64,000 nucleotides of DNA from QNBT01 sp964563335 (GCA_964563335.1 CAZLWL010000001.1:1-64000); one strand, 5' to 3'. Positions 1 through 8,370 are shown, counted from the first letter of the stretch. The notes: a model not told the origin generated them from the sequence alone. Numbers and translations are program-made.

Positions 1-1
1 A

Positions 2-85
2 AAGGTGCCTCAGATATTATTGGCCAAATACAATTCACTAATCACGAACTTACTTGGGGCGACGGTTGTCGGTGCCCGTTGTTAG
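2..85 (+). CDS. Possible C-terminus of a protein that begins before the window
   Basis: Frame 2 is open from the left edge to a TAG at 83-85 and encodes about 27 residues with a hydrophobic, protein-like end (SLITNLLGATVVGARC). A strong hairpin begins 7 nt after the stop, which fits the end of a transcription unit. Frame 1 is also open to a TGA at about 210, with a cysteine-rich, less protein-like translation. I cannot name the protein, and the frame choice is uncertain. Confidence 0.3.
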   Translation, partial: KVPQILLAKYNSLITNLLGATVVGARC

Positions 86-91
86 CTGGTT

Positions 92-154
92 CCCCGCACC
101 AAATGACGCAAGCTTGCTATTTCGTGCGGGGCAAGTGTAATTATAGTTTTTTTT
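92..154 (+). terminator. GC-rich hairpin followed by a T-run
   Basis: CCCCGCAC at 92-99 pairs exactly with GTGCGGGG at 124-131. The inner arms AAAT/ATTT extend the pairing and the loop holds the 10-bp palindrome GCAAGCTTGC. A run of eight T follows at 147-154, about 15 nt beyond the stem, farther than in a classical intrinsic terminator. It may end the transcript entering from the left. Confidence 0.45.
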
Positions 155-210
155 GCGGGAACTGCAAGGAAAAAGTGCCTTCAGGCAGGCCCTTCAGGGC
201 CAAACGATAT

Positions 211-622
211 TGAAGACAAAAGATAAGAATGACCCATTAAACACGTTGGATTCAGGGCAAGCAGGGGCCCTTCGACTCCCTCGACCCTGTTCGGGACAGG
301 TCCGCTCAGGACAAGCCTATTTCGTATCTCGTATTGTGTGATGCGTGAATTGGAACTGGATACCGGCTTCCGCCGTCGCCAAGGCTATGTCTGGACGTGC
401 GGGGCTAAACGGCAAAAACCGCATGGGCAACAAGTTGCCCATGCTACCGACTCACCCTTTTCCGGGAAAAGGGTGCCACCAAGAGGAGGATCCTTTCGGC
501 TGCGCTCAGGATAAACGTGGATTGTGGGAAAACATTTCTTGCAAGATGGGGATTGTTTGGCTATAAAGCGGGGTTAGATATAATTTGTTGGGAATTTGGC
601 CTGTTTGAAAGGCGAACCGGAT
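211..622. other. Non-coding stretch before prfB
   Basis: I see no convincing gene. Short frames here have no ribosome binding site and lie over repeat-like sequence. The stretch holds a GC-rich motif at about 267-315 built around the small palindrome CCTGTTCGGGACAGG, a related CCTTTCGGCTGCGCTCAGGA motif near 494-513, and the two hairpins listed separately. These resemble dispersed intergenic repeats of metagenomic planctomycete-like genomes. Confidence 0.5.
421..474. repeat. Two adjacent perfect inverted repeats
   Basis: GCATGGGCAA at 421-430 pairs over its full 10 bp with TTGCCCATGC at 435-444 across a 4-nt loop. Nine bases later ACCCTTTTCC (454-463) pairs with GGAAAAGGGT (465-474) around a single central base. 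Both stems are perfect. No T-run follows, so they look like a REP-type element rather than a terminator. Confidence 0.55.
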
Positions 623-1736
623 ATGGAAATATCAGAACTTAGAGCGGCGATAGGTGATTTGACGGCCCGGATCGAACAAATCCGGGACTGGCTTTGACTT
701 GCCGTCAAAGATTTCCCAGCGCGCAAAGCTCGAAGAGAAGATGGCCAGGGCCGGTTTTTGGGATGACCCGGAAAAGGCCAAGAGTGTGGTCTCCGAGCTT
801 AGCGCGGTAAAGAGTATTATCGAGCCCGTTAAGGAGGTGACCGGTGCCGGGCGGGACCTGGCGGAGCTATTTGAGTTGGCGGCCGAGGAAAATGACGCCG
901 AGACTCTGGCTTCGACTGAAAATGAACTGGCCCAGTTAGTGAAGCGGTGCGACAAGATAGAGATAGCCGGTATGCTTGGTGGGCCGGACGATATGAAGGG
1001 GTGCTTCTTCAGCATTCACGCCGGTGCCGGTGGAACGGAAAGCTGCGACTGGGCAAATATGCTGTTGCGGATGTACACGCGGTATTTTGATGCGAACAAG
1101 TACGGGTATGAGCAGCTTGATATTACGCCGGGCGAAGAGGTGGGAGTGCGGTCGGTGACACTGAAGGTAGGTGGGCCTTTTGCGTACGGTAAGCTTTCAT
1201 GTGAGACGGGTGTGCACAGATTAGTGCGGATAAGCCCTTTTGACTCGAACAAGCGGCGGCATACGAGCTTTGCGGCGGTGGATGTAATTTGCGAGCACGA
1301 GGAAGATAAGGATGTCGAAATCAAAGACGATGATTTGCGGATGGACTTTTATCGCGCGAGCGGTGCGGGCGGCCAGCACGTCAACAAAGTAAGCTCGGCT
1401 GTCAGGATTACACATCTTCCGACGGGGATAGTTGTGCAGTGCCAGGGTGAGAGGAGTCAATACAGGAACCGGGCTGAGGCGATGAAGATGCTCCGGGCGA
1501 GGCTTTATATGGTTGAAAAGCAAAAGCGTGACGCGGAACTGGCGAAACTTTACAGCAATAAGGGTGAGATTGCGTGGGGCAACCAGATAAGAAGCTATGT
1601 GCTTCAGCCGTACCAGATGATTAAGGACCACCGCACGGGTTACCAAGTGGGTAATGTGCAGGCTGTGCTGGACGGCCAAATCAAAGACTTTATCGAAAGC
1701 TATCTGAGACTGCGAAGCAAAGAGGACGAAAAGTAA
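623..1736 (+). CDS. prfB: Peptide chain release factor 2, made by +1 frameshifting
   Basis: RF2 recognises UGA and UAA codons and triggers release of the finished peptide on the ribosome. The gene starts at ATG 623, runs 24 codons to an in-frame TGA at 695-697, and continues in the +1 frame to TAA 1736, giving about 370 residues, the normal length. The tripeptide SPF (about 204-206), which reads the stop codon, and the GGQ motif (about 249-251), which enters the peptidyl transferase centre, are both present. The shift site CTTTGAC is the classical autoregulatory one: a shortage of RF2 slows termination at the UGA and favours shifting. The pepA homologue follows after 16 nt and may be co-transcribed. 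Confidence 0.97.
692..698 (+). promoter_or_regulatory. Programmed +1 frameshift site of prfB
   Basis: The heptamer CTT TGA C joins the 24-codon leader frame to the main frame. The Shine-Dalgarno-like stimulator that normally lies just upstream (AGGGGG in Escherichia coli) is only weakly represented here by CCGGGAC at 682-688. The conserved slippery CTT codon and the UGA-C context are intact. Confidence 0.93.
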
Positions 1737-1752
1737 TGAAGGATGACAGGAA

Positions 1753-3288
1753 ATGGCTAAAGAAATTATTTCGGTAACGGTTAGGACGCAAAAGGCGGAC
1801 CCGGTCGCGGCGAAGTCGGATTTGTTGGCGGTTGGGGTTTTTTCGGATGTTAAGAAAGACAAGTTGTGCGAGGCAATTGACAAGAAGTTGGGTGGGGCGA
1901 TAGAGAAGGTGCGCAAGCTCGGCGACTTCAAGGCCAAGGCTGATACGAGCGCGCTTTTATACGGTGACGGGAAAATAGGTGCCCAACGGGTTCTGTTAGT
2001 TGGGCTTGGCGAGCGCAAAAAAGCGACAAGTGATACGATTCGAGACGCCGCGGCACTTGCAGCGAGTAAGGCGGTGGAGTTGAAGGTAAAGCGGGCTGTC
2101 TTGGCGCTGCATAATGGATTTGGAAGACGGCCTGATGCGGCCGGGCTTGGCCAGGCGATAGCTGAAGGTGCGCATTTCGGCAGTTATCGGTATGATGAGT
2201 TTGTGACAAAGAGCGAAGACGGCAGGTTGAAGGAACTTGTCGCTGTCGTGGCTGATGCCAATGCGGCCAAGGTCGGGCAACTCGCAAAGGGAGTGAGGAC
2301 GGGCGGTGTAATTGGTCGGGCGCAGTCGTTTGCCAAGACGATAGCAAACCGGCCCGGCAACGTAATGAATCCACCTGTGTTAGCTGCGGCGGCGAAAAAG
2401 GTCGCGAGAGAAACGGTCGGTCTTAGCTGTACGGTGTTTGACGAGAGGCAGCTCAAGCAAAAGAAGATGGGCGGCATATTGGCTGTTGGTTCTGGGTCGG
2501 TGAATAAGCCGAGGCTCATTGTGCTTAAGTACACCCCGACGGGAAACCCGCGAGCGAAGGGGGCAACGGTTGGTCTTGTCGGCAAAGCGATCACATTTGA
2601 TTCAGGCGGTATTAGTATTAAGCCGGCGGCGGGTATGCAGGATATGAAGCTGGATGTGTCGGGGGGATCGGCGGTCCTTGGGGCGCTAAAGGCGGCGGCG
2701 GAGTTGAAGATTGGCTTGAATGTCTTTGGGATTATCCCATCGGCTGAGAATCTGCCGAGCGGGACGAGCTATCGGCCGGGGGATATCGTTACGACCTACA
2801 GCGGCAAGACGGTGGAAGTGCAAAATACCGACGCCGAGGGCAGAATGCTTCTGTGTGACGCGCTGCATTACGCCGTTGAGCAAAAGTGTGATATTATCGT
2901 AGATATTGCCACGCTGACGGGGGCTTGCATTGTCGCCTTGGGCAAGCACAAGGCGGGGCTTATGGGTAATGACGCGGGGCTGATAAAGCAGTTGCAGTCA
3001 GCGTCCGAGGCGAGCGGTGAGAAAGTCTGGCACATGCCGAGCGGCCAAGAGTATCTTGAGGAGATGAAGAGCAAGATAGCTGACCTGAAGAATATCGGCA
3101 GCAAGTGGGGCGGGGCGTGCACGGCGGCGGCGTTTCTGGGCCAGTTCGTGGGCGATGTGAAGTGGGCGCACATCGATATGGCACCAAGGGAAGCGATGTT
3201 TGAGGGCGATAAGAAGGGCGGCGCTGTGGGTTCGACGGGTTTTGGTGTGCGACTTTTAACGACTTATTTAATGAATACAGCGAAGTAG
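1753..3288 (+). CDS. pepA: Leucyl aminopeptidase, family M17
   Basis: A cytosolic hexameric metallo-aminopeptidase that removes N-terminal residues, especially Leu, during peptide turnover. The 511-residue length is normal for the family. The C-terminal catalytic half shows the signature NTDAEGR at about 357-363 and the metal/substrate segment GKAITFDSGG upstream, with the Lys and Asp ligands in place. The N-terminal half (about 1-170) is the usual variable macro-like domain. Start ATG 1753 follows GACAGGA. It lies 16 nt after prfB on the same strand. Some family members also bind DNA; nothing here speaks for or against that. Confidence 0.95.
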   Translation: MAKEIISVTVRTQKADPVAAKSDLLAVGVFSDVKKDKLCEAIDKKLGGAIEKVRKLGDFKAKADTSALLYGDGKIGAQRVLLVGLGERKKATSDTIRDAAALAASKAVELKVKRAVLALHNGFGRRPDAAGLGQAIAEGAHFGSYRYDEFVTKSEDGRLKELVAVVADANAAKVGQLAKGVRTGGVIGRAQSFAKTIANRPGNVMNPPVLAAAAKKVARETVGLSCTVFDERQLKQKKMGGILAVGSGSVNKPRLIVLKYTPTGNPRAKGATVGLVGKAITFDSGGISIKPAAGMQDMKLDVSGGSAVLGALKAAAELKIGLNVFGIIPSAENLPSGTSYRPGDIVTTYSGKTVEVQNTDAEGRMLLCDALHYAVEQKCDIIVDIATLTGACIVALGKHKAGLMGNDAGLIKQLQSASEASGEKVWHMPSGQEYLEEMKSKIADLKNIGSKWGGACTAAAFLGQFVGDVKWAHIDMAPREAMFEGDKKGGAVGSTGFGVRLLTTYLMNTAK

Positions 3289-3401
3289 CTGGAAATTAGA
3301 AACGAGAATGCTTTATTGGAAACATGACAGGGTGGCGTTCAGAATGGCAAATTCCAGATGTTTTCTACGAAGCATACTGAAAAATGAAGAAAGAGTGTGG
3401 T

Positions 3402-3989
3402 ATGAGTGAGAAGAGTAAAGGAAAGATAGATTTGGCGGGGATTGAAGATGCTGTTCGCCGGATTTTGCTTGCGGTTGGTGAGGATGTGCAGCGTGAGGGT
3501 TTGCGTGGTACGCCGGGGCGAGTTGCGGATATGTATGCCGAGCTTTTAGGGGGGATGTGGCATGATCCAAAGGAGCACTTAACCAGTGTTTTTCGGGAAG
3601 ACTATGACGAGATTGTGCTGCTGAGGGATATACCTTTTTACAGTATTTGTGAGCATCATATAATGCCGTTTATCGGTAAGGCCCACGTGGCATATCTTCC
3701 CGACGGGCAGGTGCTTGGTGTCAGTAAGTTAGCCAGAGTTGTTGATTGTTTTGCGCGGAGGCTTCAGGTTCAGGAGCGTTTGACTGTTCAGATAGCGGAT
3801 TTCTTGATGGATAATCTGAAGCCGAAAGGCGTGGCGGTGGTTGTTGAGGCGTCGCATAGTTGCATGACGATTCGGGGGATAAAGAAGCCGGGCTCTGTGA
3901 TGGTAACCAGTGCGCTTCGCGGCATATTTATTCGCGACTCAAAAAGCAGAAACGAAGTCCTGCGGCTTATGAATGTTGACAGGAAATGA
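3402..3989 (+). CDS. folE: GTP cyclohydrolase I
   Basis: Converts GTP to 7,8-dihydroneopterin triphosphate, the first step to folate and other pterins. The zinc site is complete: CEHH at about 83-86 supplies Cys and His, and SHSCM at about 151-155 supplies the second Cys. ATG 3402 is preferred over ATG 3384 because AAAGAG lies 5-7 nt before it and the family core starts shortly after; the protein is then 195 residues. The next gene, 17 nt downstream, is a 6-pyruvoyl-tetrahydropterin synthase homologue that acts on the FolE product, so the pair is probably one pterin operon. Confidence 0.96.
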   Translation: MSEKSKGKIDLAGIEDAVRRILLAVGEDVQREGLRGTPGRVADMYAELLGGMWHDPKEHLTSVFREDYDEIVLLRDIPFYSICEHHIMPFIGKAHVAYLPDGQVLGVSKLARVVDCFARRLQVQERLTVQIADFLMDNLKPKGVAVVVEASHSCMTIRGIKKPGSVMVTSALRGIFIRDSKSRNEVLRLMNVDRK

Positions 3990-4006
3990 GCAGGTGGTCT
4001 TAGAGA

Positions 4007-4801
4007 ATGCATAAGCTTGTCAGGGCAGTGAGGTTTTCGGTAAATCCGTTTTTACCGGTGGGTACAACAGGCTTTAACTCATACGCTTCAAAGCCATGTG
4101 GTGAGGGGCTAAGCTTCTATCTCAACCTGTGGGTGGAGGTGATTGGCGGAGTTGATCCTGATACGGGGTTTGTTGTGAATGTTAACCGGATTGATCGGTC
4201 TGTGCGGCGATTTGTCGTGTCGATTTTTGATGAGCATATAAAGAAGAGCTTCGACAGGGGCGAACATGTCTCGCTGTTGGAGATTTGTGAAATTCTGAGG
4301 CGAGCGTGGTGCGTGCTGAGCGATAGATTCGGTTCGGCAAAGTTGTGCGAACTCAGGCTGGAGCTTAATCCGTTTAGGACAGTGGCGATTGAATCGGGGG
4401 ACAGTAAAGTGTTTTATTTTGGTGAGAAGTTTGAATTTGCCGCGATGCATACACTATGGAACGACAAGTTCAGTGACGAGAAGAATTTTGAGGTGTTCGG
4501 CAAATGCGCCAACCCGGCTGGACACGGGCATAATTATGTTGTTGAGGTGACAGTGAAAAAGCCTGGTGGTGATGGTTTTCGCGTTGCGGATTTTGAGAAG
4601 ATTGTCAATGCCGAATTCATGAGCCTGGTTGATCATAAGAACCTGAATGCCGATGTTGCCGGATTTGGAGAAAAGAACCCTACGGTGGAAAATATTGCGG
4701 CGTTTGCATGGAAGCGGCTTGTGGGCAAATTTAGCGGCGGTGAGCTTTCGAGCGTTACTGTCTGGGAGACCGACATGACGTATTGCACTTATCAGGAATA
4801 A
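4007..4801 (+). CDS. 6-pyruvoyl-tetrahydropterin synthase family protein with two tandem domains
   Basis: This family turns dihydroneopterin triphosphate into 6-pyruvoyl- or 6-carboxy-tetrahydropterin. The C-terminal half (about 135-264) carries the complete active site: zinc ligands H148, H173 and H175 (GHGH) and the catalytic C167 in FGKCANPAGHGHN, close to the animal PTPS form of the motif. The N-terminal half (about 1-130) resembles the same fold (DPDTGFVVNV, then a helix) but lacks the His/Cys residues, so it looks like a degenerate duplicate. At 264 residues it is about twice a single-domain PTPS. It follows folE by 17 nt. The product could be a tetrahydrobiopterin-like cofactor or a queuosine precursor; no queC or queE partner is nearby. 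Confidence 0.88.
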   Translation: MHKLVRAVRFSVNPFLPVGTTGFNSYASKPCGEGLSFYLNLWVEVIGGVDPDTGFVVNVNRIDRSVRRFVVSIFDEHIKKSFDRGEHVSLLEICEILRRAWCVLSDRFGSAKLCELRLELNPFRTVAIESGDSKVFYFGEKFEFAAMHTLWNDKFSDEKNFEVFGKCANPAGHGHNYVVEVTVKKPGGDGFRVADFEKIVNAEFMSLVDHKNLNADVAGFGEKNPTVENIAAFAWKRLVGKFSGGELSSVTVWETDMTYCTYQE

Positions 4802-4863
4802 GAAGTCAGAAGTCAGAAGTCAGAAGTCAGAAGTCAGAAGTCAGAAGTCAGAAGACAGAAGGC
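4801..4863. repeat. Heptamer tandem repeat AGAAGTC
   Basis: Seven perfect copies of AGAAGTC run from 4801 to 4849, followed by two altered copies (AGAAGAC, AGAAGGC). The array begins on the last base of the stop codon of the preceding gene. A related but more diverged array sits right after another stop codon at 8306. Confidence 0.9.
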
Positions 4864-5123
4864 GGAAGTTGCCGGGTGAAGCGGGATGAACGGAGTAATA
4901 GAGACGATGTTTTGGGCCACAGGCTGGGTTTTTGGCGCAACCGACGGGGGCGATGTGTGGTTTGATAGTTTTGAATTTTGAGTTTTTGGTTTTTAGTTGT
5001 ATGTATCGCTACTTCCACGTGGACAGGAGCATGGTCACAGCAATAACAAATGTCAAAAACAAGTATGTGCTGATAGCATGGCGGAGAATCTGTGATGGCG
5101 GAATTTGAAGTTCGACCGTTGGT
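4864..5123. other. Non-coding stretch after the heptamer array
   Basis: No supported gene. A 31-codon frame at about 4886-4981 and a 10-codon frame at about 5095-5127 that overlaps the next start are open but have no recognisable content. The T-rich part at 4965-5000 looks like ordinary spacer. Confidence 0.5.
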
Positions 5124-6020
5124 ATGAACGAGATGACACCAATATTTCGGCTGCTCATCGATCAAGACAAGTGCGACCGCTGCACTTCCAGAGGACAACC
5201 TGCGTGTACAGAGGCATGTCCTCACGGAGCTGTCTATCCGGATGTCAACTCAAACTATGTGTGGGTGGACTGTGATCTGTCCGGCGGTCCTGATCTTTGT
5301 CGGAAGTGCGTGGAGGGTTGCCCGCGCAAGGCTATCGAAGTTAAAAAGATTCCTCCTCCAAAAATTAAAGAGCAAAGCATCACTTATTTCGAAACCCCCG
5401 GGATTCAGAACACCACGTGCGTCGTGGACGTTGTTACAAATCGTATTTCGCAAGGGGGTATCGGAGCAGTCGTGGTAGCGTCATGTTCCGGTTCCAGTGC
5501 ATTAATGTTAGCGGAGTCACTCCGAAGTCATTCAGTCAAAATTATAAACATTAGCCCGCCTACAGAGGCATTGGAGGAGATGGGTTGGCAGCCAATAAGC
5601 AAGAAGATGGCCCAGAGGCTTATGAAGTTAGGCGTCGTTTGTCGAGAGCTGTTTCTTGTAAATGGAAGGAATTTAGGAAATGGGCACATTAATTTTCCGG
5701 AGAAGGCACATTTCTTTGACTGGCAGCTGGGTAGTGAGTATCCTGTTGAGCATCTTGAGAAGGTCTTCAACGAAACTTTAATCAGCGTTGGCGGGATGGG
5801 TTTGAAGACAGCGGTGGAATGCATGTTCTCGGCCTGTCAGTATGGCGATATGGAAGTGGGAGAGAAAATTATTGGCACTGCCGGGTCTGGTTGGGGATTG
5901 GACACAGCGGTTGTAATTGGAGCGACTACTCCTGAGAAATGTTTCGGCACAAAGCCATCAGAAAGATTGGAAATACAAGAAATCTTAGCGATGCCCATTA
6001 ATAAACAACGTTGGGGATAG
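5124..6020 (+). CDS. Two-[4Fe-4S] ferredoxin domain fused to a pyruvate-kinase C-terminal-like domain
   Basis: The N-terminal about 75 residues hold eight Cys in two clusters (17, 20, 28, 32 and 50, 59, 62, 66), spaced as in iron-sulfur subunits of the DmsB/HycB type, and should bind two [4Fe-4S] centres. The remainder (about 87-298) matches the stand-alone family related to the pyruvate kinase C-terminal (alpha/beta) domain: ITYFETPG, then IGAVVVASCSGSSAL, and AGSGWGLDTAVV near the end. That family lacks the kinase barrel and its function is not established. No partner redox enzyme lies beside it, and 30 nt separates it from the sugar operon. There is no signal peptide, so it should be cytosolic. 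Confidence 0.8.
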   Translation: MNEMTPIFRLLIDQDKCDRCTSRGQPACTEACPHGAVYPDVNSNYVWVDCDLSGGPDLCRKCVEGCPRKAIEVKKIPPPKIKEQSITYFETPGIQNTTCVVDVVTNRISQGGIGAVVVASCSGSSALMLAESLRSHSVKIINISPPTEALEEMGWQPISKKMAQRLMKLGVVCRELFLVNGRNLGNGHINFPEKAHFFDWQLGSEYPVEHLEKVFNETLISVGGMGLKTAVECMFSACQYGDMEVGEKIIGTAGSGWGLDTAVVIGATTPEKCFGTKPSERLEIQEILAMPINKQRWG

Positions 6021-6040
6021 GAATCAAAAGGAAGAATCAG

Positions 6041-7009
6041 ATGAGAGCACTTGTAACTGGTGGCGCGGGGTTTATCGGGTCGCACTTATGTGAGCGGCTG
6101 TTGGAAAGGGGTTGGGATGTGGTCGTCATTGACGACCTCAGCACCGGCAGGGGCTCGAACGTTGAGAGAATTCTCGACAATCCTCGATTCAGGTTTGTTG
6201 AAGGGAGTGTGCGGGATGTGAAAGTGATGGAAGGTTTGGTGTGTGAATGTGATGCGATATTTCACCTGGCTGCGGCGGTTGGAGTGCAGCTTATTGTTGA
6301 TAGGCCGGTACATACCATCGAAACGAATATTCACGGGACTGAAGTCGTTTTAGAGATTGCCAACAGATTTAAGAAGAAGGTGCTGCTGGCTTCGACGAGC
6401 GAGGTTTACGGCAAGAACGAGCAGGTTCCTTTCTGTGAAGATGACGATACGGTTTTGGGGAGCACGCGGTTTTCGCGGTGGTCTTATGCGTGCAGCAAGG
6501 CGATAGATGAATTTTTGGCATTTGCGTATCACGACCAGTTCGCTCTTGATGTGGTTGTGGTGAGGATTTTCAACACGATTGGCCCAAGGCAGGTGGGACA
6601 ATACGGTATGGTGGTGCCGAGGTTCATCCAGTGGGCGTTGAAGAATGAGCCTGTTTTGATTTACGGTGACGGCCGGCAGAGCCGGTGTTTCGTCTATATT
6701 GGGGATGTTATTGAGGGATTGATTGGACTTATAAATAGTGACAATGCAGGTGGGAGAGTTTATAATATCGGGTCCGATGAGGAGGTGACTATTGAAGGCT
6801 TGGCTGATTTGATTATAGCCAAGACCTGTAGCAAAAGTGAAAAGCGGTTTGTTCCATACGAACAGGCATACGGCAAAGAGATCGACGATATGGCAAGGCG
6901 CGTGCCCGGCCTGGAAAGGATTCGCAGGCAGATCGGCTATGAGCCGAAAGTGAATCTTGAGCGGACATTAGAGATTATTATTAGCTATTTCAGGGAGACG
7001 GTTGAATGA
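6041..7009 (+). CDS. NAD-dependent nucleotide-sugar epimerase/dehydratase (UDP-glucuronate decarboxylase-like)
   Basis: An extended short-chain dehydrogenase of 322 residues. The NAD-binding GGAGFIGS motif is at about 7-14 and the catalytic YxxxK pair is Y149/K153 (YACSK), with STSEVYG before it. I start at ATG 6041, preceded by GGAAGAATC, because the Rossmann strand begins right there; an upstream start would add 10 unrelated residues and overlap the previous gene. The sequence type is shared by UDP-glucuronate decarboxylases and other NDP-sugar epimerases. Its 4-bp overlap with a UDP-glucose dehydrogenase gene, which makes UDP-glucuronate, favours that substrate. Confidence 0.85.
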   Translation: MRALVTGGAGFIGSHLCERLLERGWDVVVIDDLSTGRGSNVERILDNPRFRFVEGSVRDVKVMEGLVCECDAIFHLAAAVGVQLIVDRPVHTIETNIHGTEVVLEIANRFKKKVLLASTSEVYGKNEQVPFCEDDDTVLGSTRFSRWSYACSKAIDEFLAFAYHDQFALDVVVVRIFNTIGPRQVGQYGMVVPRFIQWALKNEPVLIYGDGRQSRCFVYIGDVIEGLIGLINSDNAGGRVYNIGSDEEVTIEGLADLIIAKTCSKSEKRFVPYEQAYGKEIDDMARRVPGLERIRRQIGYEPKVNLERTLEIIISYFRETVE

Positions 7010-8304
7010 AGGTCTCTGTTGTTGGTGTTGGCTATGTAGGACTGGTTGCAGCGGCGTGCCTTGCCGACGGGGGCAATCATGTTGTGTGCGTCGATAACGA
7101 CAAGAAGAAGATTGAAGACCTCAACAACGGTATTATCCCGATTTATGAGCCGGGGCTTTCGGAGGTTGTCAAAAGGAACGAAGAGGCGGGCAGGTTGAGC
7201 TTCACAACGGATTTGAAAGAGGGGGTCGACAATTCGTTGGTGATATTCCTTGCGGTAGGTACGCCCAGCGCCGAAGACGGCTCTGCGGATATATCGGTGG
7301 TGCTCAGTGTGGCCGGTGAAATCGCCAAGCTGATGGATGGATACAGGATTATCGTTACCAAGAGCACGGTGCCGGTGGGGACTTCCAAGAAGGTCAGCGA
7401 GGTTATCAGGAGCAAGACTGAGCAACCTTTCGACTATGTGAGTAACCCGGAGTTTCTGAAGGAAGGTTCGGCGGTCGATGACTTTTTGAAGCCTGACAGG
7501 GTGATCATCGGCACCGAGAATCCTGCGGTGATGGAGATAATGAAGCAGTTGCATGCTCCGTTTATGCGCAAAAGCAGCAGGATAATCTTTATGGACCCGG
7601 CCAGTGCGGAGATGACAAAATATGCAGCCAATGTGATGTTGGCGACACGGATTACGTTTATGAATGAATTGAGTGGTCTGTGTGAGAGGTTTGGAGCCGA
7701 CATTGAGAAAATCCGGGCGGGGATTGGGAGTGATTCGCGGATTGGCAGCGCGTTTTTGTTTCCCGGCGTCGGTTACGGTGGCAATTGTTTTCCGAAGGAT
7801 GTTCGTGCGCTGGCGCATATGGGCCGGGTTGAGAGTTGCCCGATGACGATAGCAGAGGCGGTGCAGGAGGCAAACTACACTCAGCAGGACAGATTCGCCC
7901 GGCGTGTGGTGAGTTACTTCGGGCAAAAGGCAGGCGATGTGACATTAGCGGTGTGGGGATTGGCATTCAAGGCCCGGACGGATGATATTCGCGAGGCGCC
8001 TTCGATACGATGCATTAGAAAATTTTTGGACGCGGGGATGAAGATAAAGGCGTATGACCCGGAGGCGATGGCGGCGGCCCAAGAGCTTGAGGGTAGGATT
8101 AGTATCGCCGAGCATAGTTATGATGTACTCGAGGGAGCCGATGCTCTTGTAATATTCACCGACTGGCAGGAATTCAGGACGCCGGATTTTGAACTTATTG
8201 CAGCTAAGCTGAACCAGCCGGTAGTTTTTGACGGTCGCAATTTGTATGACCCCGAGTACGTGCGGAAACAAGGCATTGAGTATTACAGTATTGGCAGGGG
8301 GTGA
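7006..8304 (+). CDS. ugd: UDP-glucose 6-dehydrogenase
   Basis: Oxidises UDP-glucose twice with NAD to UDP-glucuronate. The 432-residue protein has the N-terminal Rossmann motif GVGYVGLV, the catalytic Cys261 in GGNCFPKD, and the C-terminal UDP-binding domain with GLAFKARTDDIREAPS. It begins with ATGA overlapping the stop of the preceding epimerase gene, so the two are translationally coupled. A close relative, UDP-ManNAc dehydrogenase (WecC), is possible because a wecB homologue lies downstream, but the sequence looks more like Ugd. Confidence 0.92.
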   Translation: MKVSVVGVGYVGLVAAACLADGGNHVVCVDNDKKKIEDLNNGIIPIYEPGLSEVVKRNEEAGRLSFTTDLKEGVDNSLVIFLAVGTPSAEDGSADISVVLSVAGEIAKLMDGYRIIVTKSTVPVGTSKKVSEVIRSKTEQPFDYVSNPEFLKEGSAVDDFLKPDRVIIGTENPAVMEIMKQLHAPFMRKSSRIIFMDPASAEMTKYAANVMLATRITFMNELSGLCERFGADIEKIRAGIGSDSRIGSAFLFPGVGYGGNCFPKDVRALAHMGRVESCPMTIAEAVQEANYTQQDRFARRVVSYFGQKAGDVTLAVWGLAFKARTDDIREAPSIRCIRKFLDAGMKIKAYDPEAMAAAQELEGRISIAEHSYDVLEGADALVIFTDWQEFRTPDFELIAAKLNQPVVFDGRNLYDPEYVRKQGIEYYSIGRG

Positions 8305-8305
8305 T

Positions 8306-8368
8306 GAAGGTCGGAAGTCAGAGGTCAGAGGTCAGAAGTCAGAGGTCAGAGGTCAGAAGTCAGAAGTG
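8306..8368. repeat. Diverged heptamer repeat (AGAGGTC / AGAAGTC)
   Basis: Eight or so 7-bp units alternate between AGAGGTC and AGAAGTC, starting two bases after the TGA of ugd. This is the same family as the array at 4801-4863, again placed directly behind a stop codon. A single extra unit (GAAGTCAG) lies at 8553-8560. Confidence 0.85.
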
Positions 8369-8370
8369 TA

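Noticed and set aside
345..566. Open frame of 73 codons before prfB
   Set aside because: It runs through two perfect hairpins and a GC-rich repeat, has no ribosome binding site and no protein-like composition.
4801..4863. CRISPR array
   Set aside because: The units are 7 bp, contiguous and without spacers, and no cas gene is present.
4783..4965. Frame reading through the heptamer array with repeated SEVRSQK
   Set aside because: The repetitive peptide is produced by the tandem repeat itself and starts inside the preceding gene.
5095..5127. Ten-codon leader peptide overlapping the ferredoxin gene start
   Set aside because: The ATG lacks a clear ribosome binding site and the peptide has no codon bias suggesting attenuation.
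6985..7926. Long minus-strand frame of 313 codons
   Set aside because: It is the antisense shadow of ugd; the translation is His/Arg/Asn-rich without motifs, while the + strand protein is clearly conserved.
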